Positions 17,931-26,842 of a DNA stretch of 64,000 nucleotides are shown here, one piece after another. Origin of the DNA: Mycoavidus cysteinexigens_B (GTDB lineage Bacteria > Pseudomonadota > Gammaproteobacteria > Burkholderiales > Burkholderiaceae); assembly GCA_031963465.1 (NCBI GenBank), contig JASSUG010000001.1, forward strand, positions 372,001 through 436,000, written 5' to 3'. The position numbers and the translations under genes are program-made. The notes below the pieces were generated by a model, which was not told where the DNA came from, searched no databases, and saw nothing but the letters and a program-made list of their open reading frames with translations. How positions within the stretch are numbered: the stretch's first letter is position 1; each line of letters begins with the position of its first letter.

Positions 17931-18118
17931 AGGTCTTTACCTGAGCTAGCGCATGGACTGTTTGGCACGCTTTATGCTGACAAAGGCGATATCTCAAAGA
18001 AACTAACGCTAACTTTGCTGTTAATTTACTCAGCGGAATCATCGCTTATTGCCTCATGCCCAATAAGCCTAAATTAGCTTTGCAGCGCTTCTACCCAGAA
18101 TCGCTTATCTCGACTTGA
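17931..18118 (+). pseudogene. IS982-like transposase remnant with internal deletion
   Basis: Two short conserved pieces of an IS982-family DDE transposase are recognisable. In one frame 17931-18003 reads SLPELAHGLFGTLYADKGD followed by ISKKL, the segment around the third catalytic region. In another frame 18005-18118 reads NFAVNLLSGIIAYCLMPNKP, a typical IS982 C-terminus, then a stop. The intervening residues are deleted, and the 5' end is absent. I did not find terminal inverted repeats. It is a dead element next to the frameshifted Rpn gene. Confidence 0.6.
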
Positions 18119-18182
18119 CGTTAGCATAGGATGCAGTGATCGCAGCCAAGCCGCGTTAAGGCTCAGTTTTGCACCAGGTGGG

Positions 18183-18923
18183 TTATTTGCGCGCAGTTGA
18201 TTTGTTTTCAGCTGCCAGCATCAAAAAAATCGCCGGTCGTTTACACACATCAATCAACTCTGTTTTCCACTGGCTCACGGTGCGGCTTACGATACATTCA
18301 CCGGGCAAGGTCAAATCCACTGCAACGCATAATTGTGTTGATGCTGCACAATGCGTCAGCAGCGCATCCAATAAAGCCTGATTACGATAAGGCGTTTCAA
18401 TAAAAATTTGGGTTTGCTGGGTTTCGCACGAGTGCTTCTCAAGGGTCTGCAAAGCGCGCACGCGCTCATTGGCATTGACTGGCAAATATCCATGAAAAGC
18501 AAAGCTTTGCCCATTCAAGCCAGATGCCATTAAGGCAAGCAAAATCGAGCTAGGCCCGACCAATGGCACAACGCGTACACCACATTGATGAGCATAGCGC
18601 ACCAGTAACGCACCAGGGTCAGCCACGGCTGGGCACCCGGCGTCAGAGACTAAACCACCATCTGTGCCGGCGATAATCGGCGCTAGCAATGCATGGATTT
18701 GGGCGGCGGGGGTATGCACGTTCAATTCACGGATTTCAATATTTTGAATCGCGTGTTCGGTACCGATTCTTTTCAAAAATGCGCGGGTTGCCTTTGCATT
18801 TTCACCGATGTAATAGGTGAGCTGAGCGGCGTGTGCGCAAACTCCTTGTGGCAGTACCGCCGCGAGCGAGTCGGCATCCCCAGTGCCGAGCATATTGGGG
18901 ACTAAATAAAGTATACCTGTCAT
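18183..18923 (-). CDS. RsmI-like SAM-dependent methyltransferase (tetrapyrrole methylase fold)
   Basis: A 246-aa protein of the COG0313 tetrapyrrole-methylase superfamily, related to RsmI, which 2'-O-methylates C1402 of 16S rRNA. The motif GGLVSDAGCPAVADPGALLV and the following VVPLVGPSSILLALMASGL are intact. It is shorter than RsmI (about 285 aa) and is the Burkholderia paralogue usually found upstream of maf, so it may not be the true RsmI. It overlaps maf by 4 nt; the two are cotranscribed, with maf first. Confidence 0.85.
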   Translation of the reverse strand: MTGILYLVPNMLGTGDADSLAAVLPQGVCAHAAQLTYYIGENAKATRAFLKRIGTEHAIQNIEIRELNVHTPAAQIHALLAPIIAGTDGGLVSDAGCPAVADPGALLVRYAHQCGVRVVPLVGPSSILLALMASGLNGQSFAFHGYLPVNANERVRALQTLEKHSCETQQTQIFIETPYRNQALLDALLTHCAASTQLCVAVDLTLPGECIVSRTVSQWKTELIDVCKRPAIFLMLAAENKSTARK

Positions 18924-19528
18924 TGCATTCCAAAGAGTTTAAGACCCGCGACGCGCAGCATGCGGGTTAATTCAATCAACGGTAAACCGATCAAGGCGGT
19001 CGGGTCATTGCTCTCAACCGATTCAAGTAGAGCTATGCCAAGTCCTTCCGCTTTTGCGCTACCGGCAACATCATAGGGCTGTTCTAAGCGCAAATAAGCG
19101 TCCAGTTCATCATCAGGCAAATTGCGAACTTGCACACGCGTGATAATGTCGGCGCTTTGCATGATCTCTCGCGGTGCATCATAAACGCACAAGGCGCTAT
19201 GAAATTCAACCATGCGGCCACGCATAGATTGTAGTTGGATCAGCGCCTTGTCATGAGTGCCGGCCTTGCCAAGCTGTTGGCCCTCACAAAGGGCCACTTG
19301 GTCGGCACCGATGATCAGCGCGTTTGGCGCATGACTTGCAACCGTGCGCGCTTTTGCTTCAGCCAGCCGTAAGGCAGTTGCAGCTGGCGTTTCGTTGGGC
19401 AGAGGCGTTTCGTCCAGATTGGGTAGAATAATTTCAAATGGGAGCCGTAATCGGTCAAGCAGGGCGCGGCGGTAGGGCGAGCTTGAAGCGAGAATTAAGC
19501 GCGTGTGATGAGTTGGCGAAGAGGACAT
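18920..19528 (-). CDS. Maf/YceF-family nucleotide pyrophosphatase
   Basis: House-cleaning nucleotide pyrophosphatase of the Maf family. The N-terminal LILASSSPYRRALLDRL is the phosphate-binding loop, GADQVA holds the catalytic Asp, and KAEGLGIALLES followed by NDPTALIGLPL is the conserved late motif. The wording and its place beside yceD and rpmF fit the YceF subgroup (7-methyl-GTP pyrophosphatase) rather than YhdE. The length of 202 aa is normal. It is divergent from yceD; the promoters must lie in the 147 bp between them. Confidence 0.92.
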   Translation of the reverse strand: MSSSPTHHTRLILASSSPYRRALLDRLRLPFEIILPNLDETPLPNETPAATALRLAEAKARTVASHAPNALIIGADQVALCEGQQLGKAGTHDKALIQLQSMRGRMVEFHSALCVYDAPREIMQSADIITRVQVRNLPDDELDAYLRLEQPYDVAGSAKAEGLGIALLESVESNDPTALIGLPLIELTRMLRVAGLKLFGMQ

Positions 19529-19675
19529 GATTCGTTGGTTAATATAAAAAGAAATATTCGGAGTTTGACTTGAAAATTAAAAATCGATAAGCTGATGAGC
19601 TTTTCATAGTTTCATTAGCTTTTCTTAAGCGGTAGTGTCCGCCATGAGGCTGCTGATGGTTGGTGAGTCGCATCC

Positions 19676-20206
19676 ATGAATCAATCTCCAAGCAGTTCGG
19701 CTGTGCTTGACAACCCGCGTGAATTTGATGTGTTTGCGTTTGTACGCAATCAACAGCAGGCATGCGGTGAAGTTTTAGTGCAGGATCTGCCACGAATCTT
19801 AAACGAAGTTACGCCAGATACGCTAGCCCATCATTCGGCGTTGCGCTGGACGGTGACCGGCGAAATACGCCAGGAGCTGGCTGCCGGCGGCAAAACAGTT
19901 GCGGTATCTTATTTAAGGCTGACCTTGCAAGGCCAACTATGGCTTGTATGCCAGCGCTGCCTTGAACCCTATGAGGAGCAGCTAGCCATTGATATCTGGT
20001 ATCGCGTTGTAGAAAGCAATGCGCAGGCTGATGCAGTGCCGGTGAATGATGAGCAGGTTGATGTGATCGTTGGGTCGCGTCGCTTTGATTTGATCGATCT
20101 GATTGATGAAGAACTGCTGCTCTCTTTACCGCTTGTACCCAAGCATGCGGTGTGTCCATTCCTACATGAATCTCTCGCAGAACATGGGGGACAAACATCT
20201 AATTGA
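19676..20206 (+). CDS. yceD: DUF177 protein YceD
   Basis: A 176-aa DUF177 family protein, genetically linked to 23S rRNA accumulation and almost always encoded just before rpmF. Residues LVCQRCLEPYEEQL carry the conserved CxxC, and SRRFDLIDLIDEELLLSLPLVPKH is the family's C-terminal signature. The gene is 59 bp upstream of rpmF and probably cotranscribed with it. Confidence 0.9.
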   Translation: MNQSPSSSAVLDNPREFDVFAFVRNQQQACGEVLVQDLPRILNEVTPDTLAHHSALRWTVTGEIRQELAAGGKTVAVSYLRLTLQGQLWLVCQRCLEPYEEQLAIDIWYRVVESNAQADAVPVNDEQVDVIVGSRRFDLIDLIDEELLLSLPLVPKHAVCPFLHESLAEHGGQTSN

Positions 20207-20265
20207 AGCTAACCCGGTTAGCTTATGTTAAAATCCGAAAAATTTTCAAAGTTACGGAGTGAATC

Positions 20266-20445
20266 ATGGCAGTTCAGCAAAACAAAAAATCGCCGTCAAA
20301 ACGCGGTATGCATCGTTCACACGATTTCTTGAGCGGCGTGGCGCTGGCGATTGAGCCTACGTCAGGTGAGGTTCACCGACGCCACCATGTAAGCCCAAAC
20401 GGCTATTATCGTGGTAAGCAAGTGGTTAAGTCTAATAACGATTAA
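20266..20445 (+). CDS. rpmF: 50S ribosomal protein L32
   Basis: A 59-aa basic protein beginning MAVQQNKKSPSKRGMHRSHD, the standard proteobacterial L32 start. The C-terminal part (HVSPNGYYRGKQVV) is also standard. It lacks the zinc-binding cysteines present in some L32 proteins. The start is preceded by ACGGAG. It sits between yceD and plsX as in most proteobacteria and is followed by a terminator. Confidence 0.95.
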   Translation: MAVQQNKKSPSKRGMHRSHDFLSGVALAIEPTSGEVHRRHHVSPNGYYRGKQVVKSNND

Positions 20446-20545
20446 GAACGGTTCATTGCATAAAGTTGCCGGCGGTTCTATTGCGTGCTTGCTGGTCTGC
20501 AGTGAAGATAGATTTTTAGCCTTACAAGTGTTTTCGGTTCAGCGC

Positions 20546-20573
20546 AAGAGCGGCATTCGTGTGCCGCTCTTTT
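20546..20573 (+). terminator. Terminator between rpmF and plsX
   Basis: A nine-pair stem (AGAGCGGCA / TGCCGCTCT) with loop TTCGTG ends in a short T run. It lies 22 bp before the plsX start, so it may act as an attenuator separating ribosomal-protein from fatty-acid expression. The T run is short (TTTT). Confidence 0.7.
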
Positions 20574-20595
20574 GTATTAAAAACCGTCAAATAGT

Positions 20596-21774
20596 ATGAC
20601 GATTAAAATCACCATTGATTGTATGGGCGGTGACTATGGCCCGTCCGTGACTGTTCCTGCCGCGATCAGCTTTCTGCGCGCGCATGACGATCTTGAGTTG
20701 CTGCTGGTCGGTTTGGAAGATTCGATTCGTGCTCAGCTCAAAAAATGTAAGGCTCTGAACGAGCCTAGGTTATCCGTATATGCTGCGACTGAAGTCGTGG
20801 CTATGGATGATTCGATCGAAGTCGCGTTGCGTAAGAAAAAAAACTCATCGATGCGAGTGGCGCTCAGTCTCATTAAAGAGGGCCACGCGCAAGCCTGTGT
20901 CTCAGCCGGCAATACCGGGGCTTTAATGGCGGTTTCGCGCTATATGCTTAAAACGCTTGCCGGCATAGAGCGCCCGGCAATTGCCGCGGTCATGCCGAAT
21001 CAGTATGGCTATACGACGATGCTGGACTTAGGGGCGAATGTCGATTGCGAGCCCCATCATTTGTTGAGCTTTGCTGAAATGGGCCATGCCCTAGTCGCGG
21101 CCGTTGAAGGCAAAGAACGGCCTACGATTGGCTTACTGAATATTGGCGAAGAAACAATTAAAGGCAATGGGGCGATTAAGCGCGCGGGCGAATTATTGCG
21201 CGCCAGCACCCTCAATTTTTATGGAAATGTAGAAGGCAATGATATCTATAAAGGTACCACGGATGTGATTGTCTGCGATGGTTTTGCCGGTAATGTCGCG
21301 CTGAAAACCTCCGAAGGGCTGGCGCAGATGCTCAATAGCATCATTAAAGAAGAGTTTTCACGCTCATGGTTAAGTAAATTGATGGCGTGCTTGGCTTGGC
21401 CTGTGCTCTCACGCCTTAAGCGCCGAGTTGACCATCGGCGCTATAATGGGGCCGCGCTGCTTGGTCTGCGTGGTTTAGTCATCAAAAGTCATGGTTCAGC
21501 GGACGCCTATGCTTTTAAATGGGCGATTAAACGCGGTTATGATGCGATTAAAAATAATCTGCAAGAGCGCCTTGAGCGCGCCATCGAGGAAAACACTCTT
21601 GGCCGCGACGAGCGCATCGCGCCAACGGATCATCAGGCCGATCAGACGGGTGCAAGCGATCGATTGACTGATGGCACGGATCTATCTGCTGCAGTAGGCT
21701 ATGAAGCGAGCCCAACTGGAGTTCATAATGGAGACAGAATGCAGCTAGAAAAAGTTGCATCCAAATCATCATGA
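20596..21774 (+). CDS. plsX: PlsX, phosphate acyltransferase
   Basis: Makes acyl-phosphate from acyl-ACP as the first step toward phosphatidic acid in the PlsX/PlsY route. Conserved phrases include ITIDCMGGDYGP, CVSAGNTGALMA, MLDLGANVDC and IVCDGFAGNVALKTSEG. The length of 392 aa exceeds the usual 340-350 because of a C-terminal tail of about 45 residues, hydrophilic and low in conservation (after LERAIEENTLGRDER). The stop overlaps fabH (ATGA), so phospholipid and fatty-acid initiation genes are translationally coupled. Confidence 0.95.
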   Translation: MTIKITIDCMGGDYGPSVTVPAAISFLRAHDDLELLLVGLEDSIRAQLKKCKALNEPRLSVYAATEVVAMDDSIEVALRKKKNSSMRVALSLIKEGHAQACVSAGNTGALMAVSRYMLKTLAGIERPAIAAVMPNQYGYTTMLDLGANVDCEPHHLLSFAEMGHALVAAVEGKERPTIGLLNIGEETIKGNGAIKRAGELLRASTLNFYGNVEGNDIYKGTTDVIVCDGFAGNVALKTSEGLAQMLNSIIKEEFSRSWLSKLMACLAWPVLSRLKRRVDHRRYNGAALLGLRGLVIKSHGSADAYAFKWAIKRGYDAIKNNLQERLERAIEENTLGRDERIAPTDHQADQTGASDRLTDGTDLSAAVGYEASPTGVHNGDRMQLEKVASKSS

Positions 21775-22760
21775 CACATACAAATCTTTATTCCCGCATT
21801 ATTGGCACAGGCAGTTGTTTGCCGCCAATGCGTGTCACTAACGAAGAGCTAGCTAGCCAACTAGCGGCGCGTGGCATTGAAACCAGCGATGAATGGATCT
21901 TTACGCGCACCGGCATCCGTGCCCGGCATTTTGTGAATGCTGAGCAAAATACCAGTGATCTGGCGTTGACCGCCTCTCAACAGGCGCTGGAAGCTGCTGG
22001 GGTTGATCCACAAACAGTCGATTTAATTCTGGTTGCGACCTCAACACCAGATTGCATTTTTCCAAGCACGGCTTGTTTGTTGCAAAACAAGCTCGGTATT
22101 CGCAATCATTGTGCCGCATTTGATGTGCAAGCAGTGTGCTCTGGCTTTGCCTATGCATTAACGGTAGCTGATCAGTTTATCCGCAGCGGCACATATCGTA
22201 CGGTATTGGTGGTCGGGGCAGAAACTTTTTCGCGCTTACTGGATTTTAATGACCGTTCAACCTGTGTGCTCTTTGGCGATGGCGCTGGCGCCGTTGTCCT
22301 GCGCGCTTCTGAAGAGCCAGGTATTTTGGCCAGCGCGCTCCATGCAGATGGCGGTCATGCGGATATTCTCTGTGTGCCAGGTCGGGTGAATGCCGGCGTG
22401 ATTGCGGGTAATGCGTTTTTACATATGGATGGGAGAGCGGTTCTTAAGTTGGCGGTCAATGTGCTTGAAAAAGTTGCCCTTGAGGCCCTTGCTAAGGCGC
22501 AGTTGTCGCCGGCGGAGCTTGACTGGTTGATTCCTCATCAAGCCAATATCCGCATTATGCAAGGTACCTGCCGTAAGCTTGGCTTACCCTTTGAGCGCAT
22601 GGTGGTCACGGTCGATCAGCATGGCAATACTTCAGCGGCTTCAATTCCGCTTGCCTTGGATCAAGCGGTGCAGGATGGCCGTATCCAACGAGGCCATCAC
22701 ATTTTGATCGAAGGCGTGGGCGGCGGTTTTACTTGGGGCGCTTCGGTTATTCGCTTTTGA
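21771..22760 (+). CDS. fabH: 3-oxoacyl-ACP synthase III
   Basis: Initiates fatty-acid synthesis by condensing acetyl-CoA with malonyl-ACP. Catalytic residues are Cys123 in AVCSGFAYAL, His in PHQANIRI and Asn in GNTSAASIP. The glycine-rich end VGGGFTWGASVIRF is intact. The length of 329 aa is normal. It overlaps plsX and is followed 22 bp later by fabD. Confidence 0.96.
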   Translation: MTHTNLYSRIIGTGSCLPPMRVTNEELASQLAARGIETSDEWIFTRTGIRARHFVNAEQNTSDLALTASQQALEAAGVDPQTVDLILVATSTPDCIFPSTACLLQNKLGIRNHCAAFDVQAVCSGFAYALTVADQFIRSGTYRTVLVVGAETFSRLLDFNDRSTCVLFGDGAGAVVLRASEEPGILASALHADGGHADILCVPGRVNAGVIAGNAFLHMDGRAVLKLAVNVLEKVALEALAKAQLSPAELDWLIPHQANIRIMQGTCRKLGLPFERMVVTVDQHGNTSAASIPLALDQAVQDGRIQRGHHILIEGVGGGFTWGASVIRF

Positions 22761-22782
22761 TTGAGTCAGGATTTAAAATAAG

Positions 22783-23712
22783 ATGAAATTTGCCTTTGTA
22801 TTTCCCGGCCAAGGCTCGCAGTCAGTGGGCATGCTTGGGACTTTTGCCGATTGGCCAGTGGTGCGTGAGACGTTGCAAGAAGCGTCCGAGGCATTGAATC
22901 AGGATATCGGCAAATTGATTGCTGAGGGTCCGGTTGATACGTTAAATCTCACCACCCACACGCAGCCAGCTATGTTGACCGCGGCTTATGCCGTTTATCG
23001 CGCCTGGTCTAGCGTAGGCGGGCCTGTGCCAGCTATGGTCGCAGGCCATAGCCTGGGCGAGTATACGGCGTTGGTGGTAGCCGGCGCCTTGACCTTTAGC
23101 GACGCTGTGTCGTTGGTGCGCTTTCGCGCGCAAGTCATGCAAGCCGCGGTACCGGTAGGGGTGGGCGGCATGGCCGCTATCCTCGGCCTGGACGCTGCTG
23201 CGGTGAGCGCAGTCTGCGTTGCAGCCAGTGCGGCTGGCGTGGTAGAGCCGGTCAATTTCAACGCGCCGGCGCAAATCGTGATTGCAGGACATCTGGCGGC
23301 GGTTGAAGCTGCTTGCGAATTAGCCAAAGCTAAAGGGGCGAAGCGTGCGTTGCTGTTGCCGGTATCTGCGCCGTTTCACTCATCTTTACTGCAGCCCGCG
23401 GCGGATCAATTGCGTGACTATTTGTCACAGGTTGAAGTGCGCCCGCCGCAGATTCCGGTGGTCAATAATATTGATGTTGCAATGGTGTCTGAGCCAGCGG
23501 AGATTAAACATGCGCTAGCTCGACAAGCCGCTGGGCCGGTACGTTGGGTTGAGTCAATTCAAGCGATTGCGCATGCCGGCATGACGCATATCGTAGAATG
23601 TGGCCCTGGCAAAGTTCTAACTGGTTTAACAAAACGCATTGATAGTACGCTCGTGAGCGCAGCTTTAGGGGATACTGCATCGCTTGATGAGGCTTTGCTA
23701 TTATTGCGTTAG
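22783..23712 (+). CDS. fabD: Malonyl-CoA:ACP transacylase
   Basis: Loads malonyl groups onto ACP. The N-terminal FVFPGQGSQSVGM and the nucleophile Ser90 in GHSLGEYTAL are standard; the catalytic His lies in LPVSAPFHSSLL, and ECGPGKVLTGL is the late motif. The length of 309 aa is normal. It lies between fabH and fabG in the fab operon. Confidence 0.96.
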   Translation: MKFAFVFPGQGSQSVGMLGTFADWPVVRETLQEASEALNQDIGKLIAEGPVDTLNLTTHTQPAMLTAAYAVYRAWSSVGGPVPAMVAGHSLGEYTALVVAGALTFSDAVSLVRFRAQVMQAAVPVGVGGMAAILGLDAAAVSAVCVAASAAGVVEPVNFNAPAQIVIAGHLAAVEAACELAKAKGAKRALLLPVSAPFHSSLLQPAADQLRDYLSQVEVRPPQIPVVNNIDVAMVSEPAEIKHALARQAAGPVRWVESIQAIAHAGMTHIVECGPGKVLTGLTKRIDSTLVSAALGDTASLDEALLLLR

Positions 23713-23743
23713 CAGCTTTATTGTGCTGAAAAATAGAGACTCA

Positions 23744-24490
23744 ATGGAAAAAATACTGGATCAACAAATCGCGCTGGTGACAGGTGCCTCTCGTGGCATT
23801 GGCCGTGCGCTAGCGCTTGAATTGGCGCGTGCTGGCGCCACGGTGATTGGTAGTGCAACCAGCGCCGAGGGCGCGGCTTCGATTACTGCAGCTTTAGCAG
23901 AGTCTGGGTTTGCTGGCTGCGGTATTGCGCTGGACGTGAATGACCCAGCGCTAGATCAGCGGATCGAAGACTTGACTAAAGAATTCGGCGCACCGCAGAT
24001 TCTAGTCAATAACGCAGGCATCACACGAGATCAACTGATCTTGCGGATGAAAGAGGAAGAGTGGGATGATGTGCTCAATACCAACTTAAAAGCTGTCTTC
24101 CGCCTATCGCGTGCAGTCCTGCGGCCGATGATCAAAGCTCGTAGCGGGCGCATTATCAACATCACCTCCGTGGTGGGGTCGATGGGCAGCGCAGGGCAAG
24201 TAAACTATGCAGCGGCCAAAGCCGGCGTTGCGGGCATGACACGAGCACTGGCCCGTGAGGTTGGCAGCCGTGGCATCACCGTGAATTGTATCGCGCCTGG
24301 ATTTATCGAGACCGATATGACCAACGTTCTGCCTGCCGAACAGCAAACCGCCATCAAATCGCAGATTCCGCTTGGGCGCTTTGGCCGTCCGGAAGATATC
24401 GCTCATGCGGTCGCTTTCCTGGCTTCTGCGCGGGCGGCTTATATTACTGGAACCACTTTGCATGTAAATGGTGGGATGTTTATGGCTTAA
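23744..24490 (+). CDS. fabG: 3-oxoacyl-ACP reductase
   Basis: NADPH-dependent short-chain dehydrogenase that reduces 3-oxoacyl-ACP. The cofactor motif TGASRGIG is at about residues 13-20, NNAG near 90, and Tyr155 and Lys159 in NYAAAKAG complete the active site. The C-terminus ends HVNGGMFMA as in FabG. I chose the ATG at 23744 (248 aa, MEKILDQQ); the longer in-frame start at 23684 lies inside fabD and would add 20 unrelated residues. The ribosome-binding site is weak. Confidence 0.95.
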   Translation: MEKILDQQIALVTGASRGIGRALALELARAGATVIGSATSAEGAASITAALAESGFAGCGIALDVNDPALDQRIEDLTKEFGAPQILVNNAGITRDQLILRMKEEEWDDVLNTNLKAVFRLSRAVLRPMIKARSGRIINITSVVGSMGSAGQVNYAAAKAGVAGMTRALAREVGSRGITVNCIAPGFIETDMTNVLPAEQQTAIKSQIPLGRFGRPEDIAHAVAFLASARAAYITGTTLHVNGGMFMA

Positions 24491-24573
24491 TTTACCTTTG
24501 TATTTCATATAACCTGATTCCGCGCGTTATTCAACCCATATTGTCAAAGTGATAATTTGTTGTTTAAACCTGA

Positions 24574-24579
24574 TAGAAT
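24574..24579 (+). promoter_or_regulatory. Extended -10 element upstream of acpP
   Basis: TGATAGAAT contains an extended -10 (TG-n-TAGAAT), 43 bp before the acpP start; no good -35 is at the right distance. acpP is highly expressed in most bacteria and often has its own promoter after fabG, which fits. Confidence 0.35.
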
Positions 24580-24622
24580 GCGCGCACTCGAAACCTTATA
24601 AACTTATCCCGGAGGGGTCTGA

Positions 24623-24862
24623 ATGGACAATATTGAACAACGTGTCAAGAAAATTGTAGCCGAACAACTTGGTGTTGCCGAAGCTGAAATCAAAAATGAA
24701 GCCTCATTTGTTGATGATCTTGGGGCCGATTCGCTAGATACAGTCGAGCTCGTCATGGCCCTTGAAGATGAATTCGGTATGGAAATTCCTGACAAGGAAG
24801 CTGAATCGATTACTACGGTGCAGCAAGCAGTTGATTACGCAAGCGCCAACGTTAAGGCTTAA
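24623..24862 (+). CDS. acpP: Acyl carrier protein
   Basis: A 79-aa acidic carrier that holds growing acyl chains on a phosphopantetheine arm. The attachment site is Ser37 in GADSLDTVELVMALEDEF. A strong Shine-Dalgarno GGAGGGG precedes the start. The holo-ACP synthase that activates it is encoded in this window at 34417-34821. A terminator follows the gene. Confidence 0.97.
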   Translation: MDNIEQRVKKIVAEQLGVAEAEIKNEASFVDDLGADSLDTVELVMALEDEFGMEIPDKEAESITTVQQAVDYASANVKA

Positions 24863-24885
24863 TCACCTTACATTGGTTTAAGTGG

Positions 24886-24932
24886 GCCACAGAGCTCGCA
24901 GAGGTTTTCTCTGTGACCTTTGTGGCTTTTTT
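24886..24932 (+). terminator. Terminator after acpP
   Basis: A long imperfect hairpin with outer stem GCCACA/TGTGGC and inner CAGAG/CTCTG pairing, followed by TTTTTT. It lies 23 bp past acpP and ends just before the fabF ribosome-binding region, so fabF is probably read from partial readthrough or its own start. Confidence 0.75.
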
Positions 24933-24958
24933 GTTGTTATGTGATGAAAGAGGGTAAC

Positions 24959-26194
24959 GTGAGTCGCCGTATTGTTGTAACAGGTCTAGGACACATCTCG
25001 CCAGTCGGTAATACAGTTGCCGCAGGCTGGGCTAATTTAGTGGCGGGTCAGTCCGGTATTGCTACTGTGACCAAATTCGATGCCTCTAATCTATCGACTC
25101 GATTTGCCGGTGAGGTGAAAGACTTCGAAATTGAGCACTATATTTCGAGTAAAGAAGCGCGTCATATGGATACCTTTATCCATTACGGGCTAGCCGCCGG
25201 CATCCAAGCCATGCAAGACAGCGGTCTTGAAGTCAACCAGGCTAATGCCGAGCGTATCGGCGTAATCGTTGGCTCAGGCATCGGCGGTTTGCCGTCGATT
25301 GAGCAAACGCAAACCGAATTACTCAATCGTGGCCCACGCCGGATTTCGCCATTTTTTGTGCCCGCCTCGATTATCAATATGATCTCCGGGCATTTATCGA
25401 TTCACTTCGGCCTGAAAGGCCCTAACCTGGCGATCTCTACCGCCTGTACCACAGGTACGCATTCGATCGGTGAAGCCATGCGTATGATCGAATATGGTGA
25501 TGCCGATGTGATGATCGCGGGGGGAGCTGAAGCCACGGTTTCGCCGCTTGGGGTGGGGGGGTTTGCTGCTGCGCGTGCGCTGTCACAACGCAATGACGAT
25601 CCAGCCACGGCCAGCCGCCCTTGGGATCAAGATCGTGATGGTTTTGTGCTGGGCGAAGGGGCGGGTGTGCTGGTCCTCGAAGAATATGAACATGCCAAAG
25701 CGCGAGGCGCGAAGATTTACTGTGAAATGATCGGCTATGGTCGTAGTGCAGATGCTTACCATATGACGGCACCCTGCTCAGATGGTGATGGCGCATATCG
25801 CTGTATGCTCAACGCCTTGAAAAATGCTGAAATTAACGTTGACCAAATCGATTATATTAATGCGCATGGCACTTCAACGCCGCTCGGTGATCTAAGCGAG
25901 ACGATTGCCATTAAACGCGCCTTGACTGACCATGCAAAAAAAGTCGTGGTCAGTTCGACCAAATCCATGACCGGTCATTTGCTCGGTGCTGCAGGGGGGA
26001 TTGAAGCCGTCTTTACGGTGCTCGCACTTAAGCATCAGATGGCGCCACCGACGATCAATGTTTTTAATCAAGACCCGCAGTGCGATTTAGATATCTGTGC
26101 CAATGTCGCGCGCGAGATGAACATAGACATTGCGCTGTCGAATTCATTTGGCTTTGGGGGCACCAATGGCTCCCTAGTTTTTAAGCGGATCTAA
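24959..26194 (+). CDS. fabF: 3-oxoacyl-ACP synthase II
   Basis: Elongating beta-ketoacyl-ACP synthase. The Cys-His-His active site is in STACTTGTHSIG (Cys163), INAHGTSTPLGD and TGHLLGAAGG; the C-terminal NSFGFGGTNGSLVF is standard. I chose the GTG at 24959 (411 aa, SRRIVVTGLG) because it matches the family N-terminus and follows AGAGGG; an ATG at 24944 would add five residues. It is the last gene of the fab block. Confidence 0.95.
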   Translation: MSRRIVVTGLGHISPVGNTVAAGWANLVAGQSGIATVTKFDASNLSTRFAGEVKDFEIEHYISSKEARHMDTFIHYGLAAGIQAMQDSGLEVNQANAERIGVIVGSGIGGLPSIEQTQTELLNRGPRRISPFFVPASIINMISGHLSIHFGLKGPNLAISTACTTGTHSIGEAMRMIEYGDADVMIAGGAEATVSPLGVGGFAAARALSQRNDDPATASRPWDQDRDGFVLGEGAGVLVLEEYEHAKARGAKIYCEMIGYGRSADAYHMTAPCSDGDGAYRCMLNALKNAEINVDQIDYINAHGTSTPLGDLSETIAIKRALTDHAKKVVVSSTKSMTGHLLGAAGGIEAVFTVLALKHQMAPPTINVFNQDPQCDLDICANVAREMNIDIALSNSFGFGGTNGSLVFKRI

Positions 26195-26236
26195 GCAGTC
26201 CAAGCTAAAACACAGTAATGGTTAGGGTCAGACTGA

Positions 26237-26680
26237 ATGATGCAGGCGTCGGTTCAATTTGAACTCAAACCTTCTACTGTTCTAAGGTGGCTAACACTAG
26301 CCTTTATCTTGTGCTGTACTTACGCGGTGTGGCGTGTTGCTGCACCGCGTGTCAGCGTTCTTGGTGCCCTATTAGCCGCCTGTGTCGTGCTACTTGTCCT
26401 CAGCTATTTAGCTTACCGCGTCGATACGCAGCAACCTTTTAAGCTAGAAATTAGCGCGCAGGCAATCACCACCTGGCATCGTGCAGGCAGCCCCGTGCGT
26501 TGCTCGCACATATCGGATATGGCCTATTGGGGTGGCCTGATGTTAAGCATCACCGTGCGCGCGAGCGATGGCCGCCGCCGTAAAATACTCATCCTGGCCG
26601 ATGCCTTACCTGCTCCTATGCTGCGCGAGTTAGTCGTGCGCTGCCGGCAACTCAGCAAAAATTGTAACCGTCAATTGTAA
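26237..26680 (+). CDS. YgfX-like inner-membrane protein
   Basis: A 147-aa protein with two closely spaced N-terminal transmembrane helices (about 19-37 and 41-60) and a soluble C-terminal domain. The end, RRRKILILADALPAPMLRELVVRCR, resembles the YgfX (CptA) family, whose members sit near sdhE, nadB and rpoE in many proteobacteria. In E. coli the protein has been reported as a toxin-like cell-shape factor and as an SdhE partner; I do not claim either here. Burkholderia carry a protein of this kind between fabF and rpoE; here rpoE is missing and mucD follows. Confidence 0.55.
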   Translation: MMQASVQFELKPSTVLRWLTLAFILCCTYAVWRVAAPRVSVLGALLAACVVLLVLSYLAYRVDTQQPFKLEISAQAITTWHRAGSPVRCSHISDMAYWGGLMLSITVRASDGRRRKILILADALPAPMLRELVVRCRQLSKNCNRQL

Positions 26681-26842
26681 TCTTTGTAACGCTCGTAACA
26701 GCATTCACAAATGACTGTAAAGCGACCGCTGCTAATTACGCCCGTTACTCGATACGCCGCAAAATAAACGCTGGTAAGCTCACGCAGTATGCATTAATAC
26801 GGTAAACTTACAACTGCCTTTTGAACCCGCGGCTTATTTACC

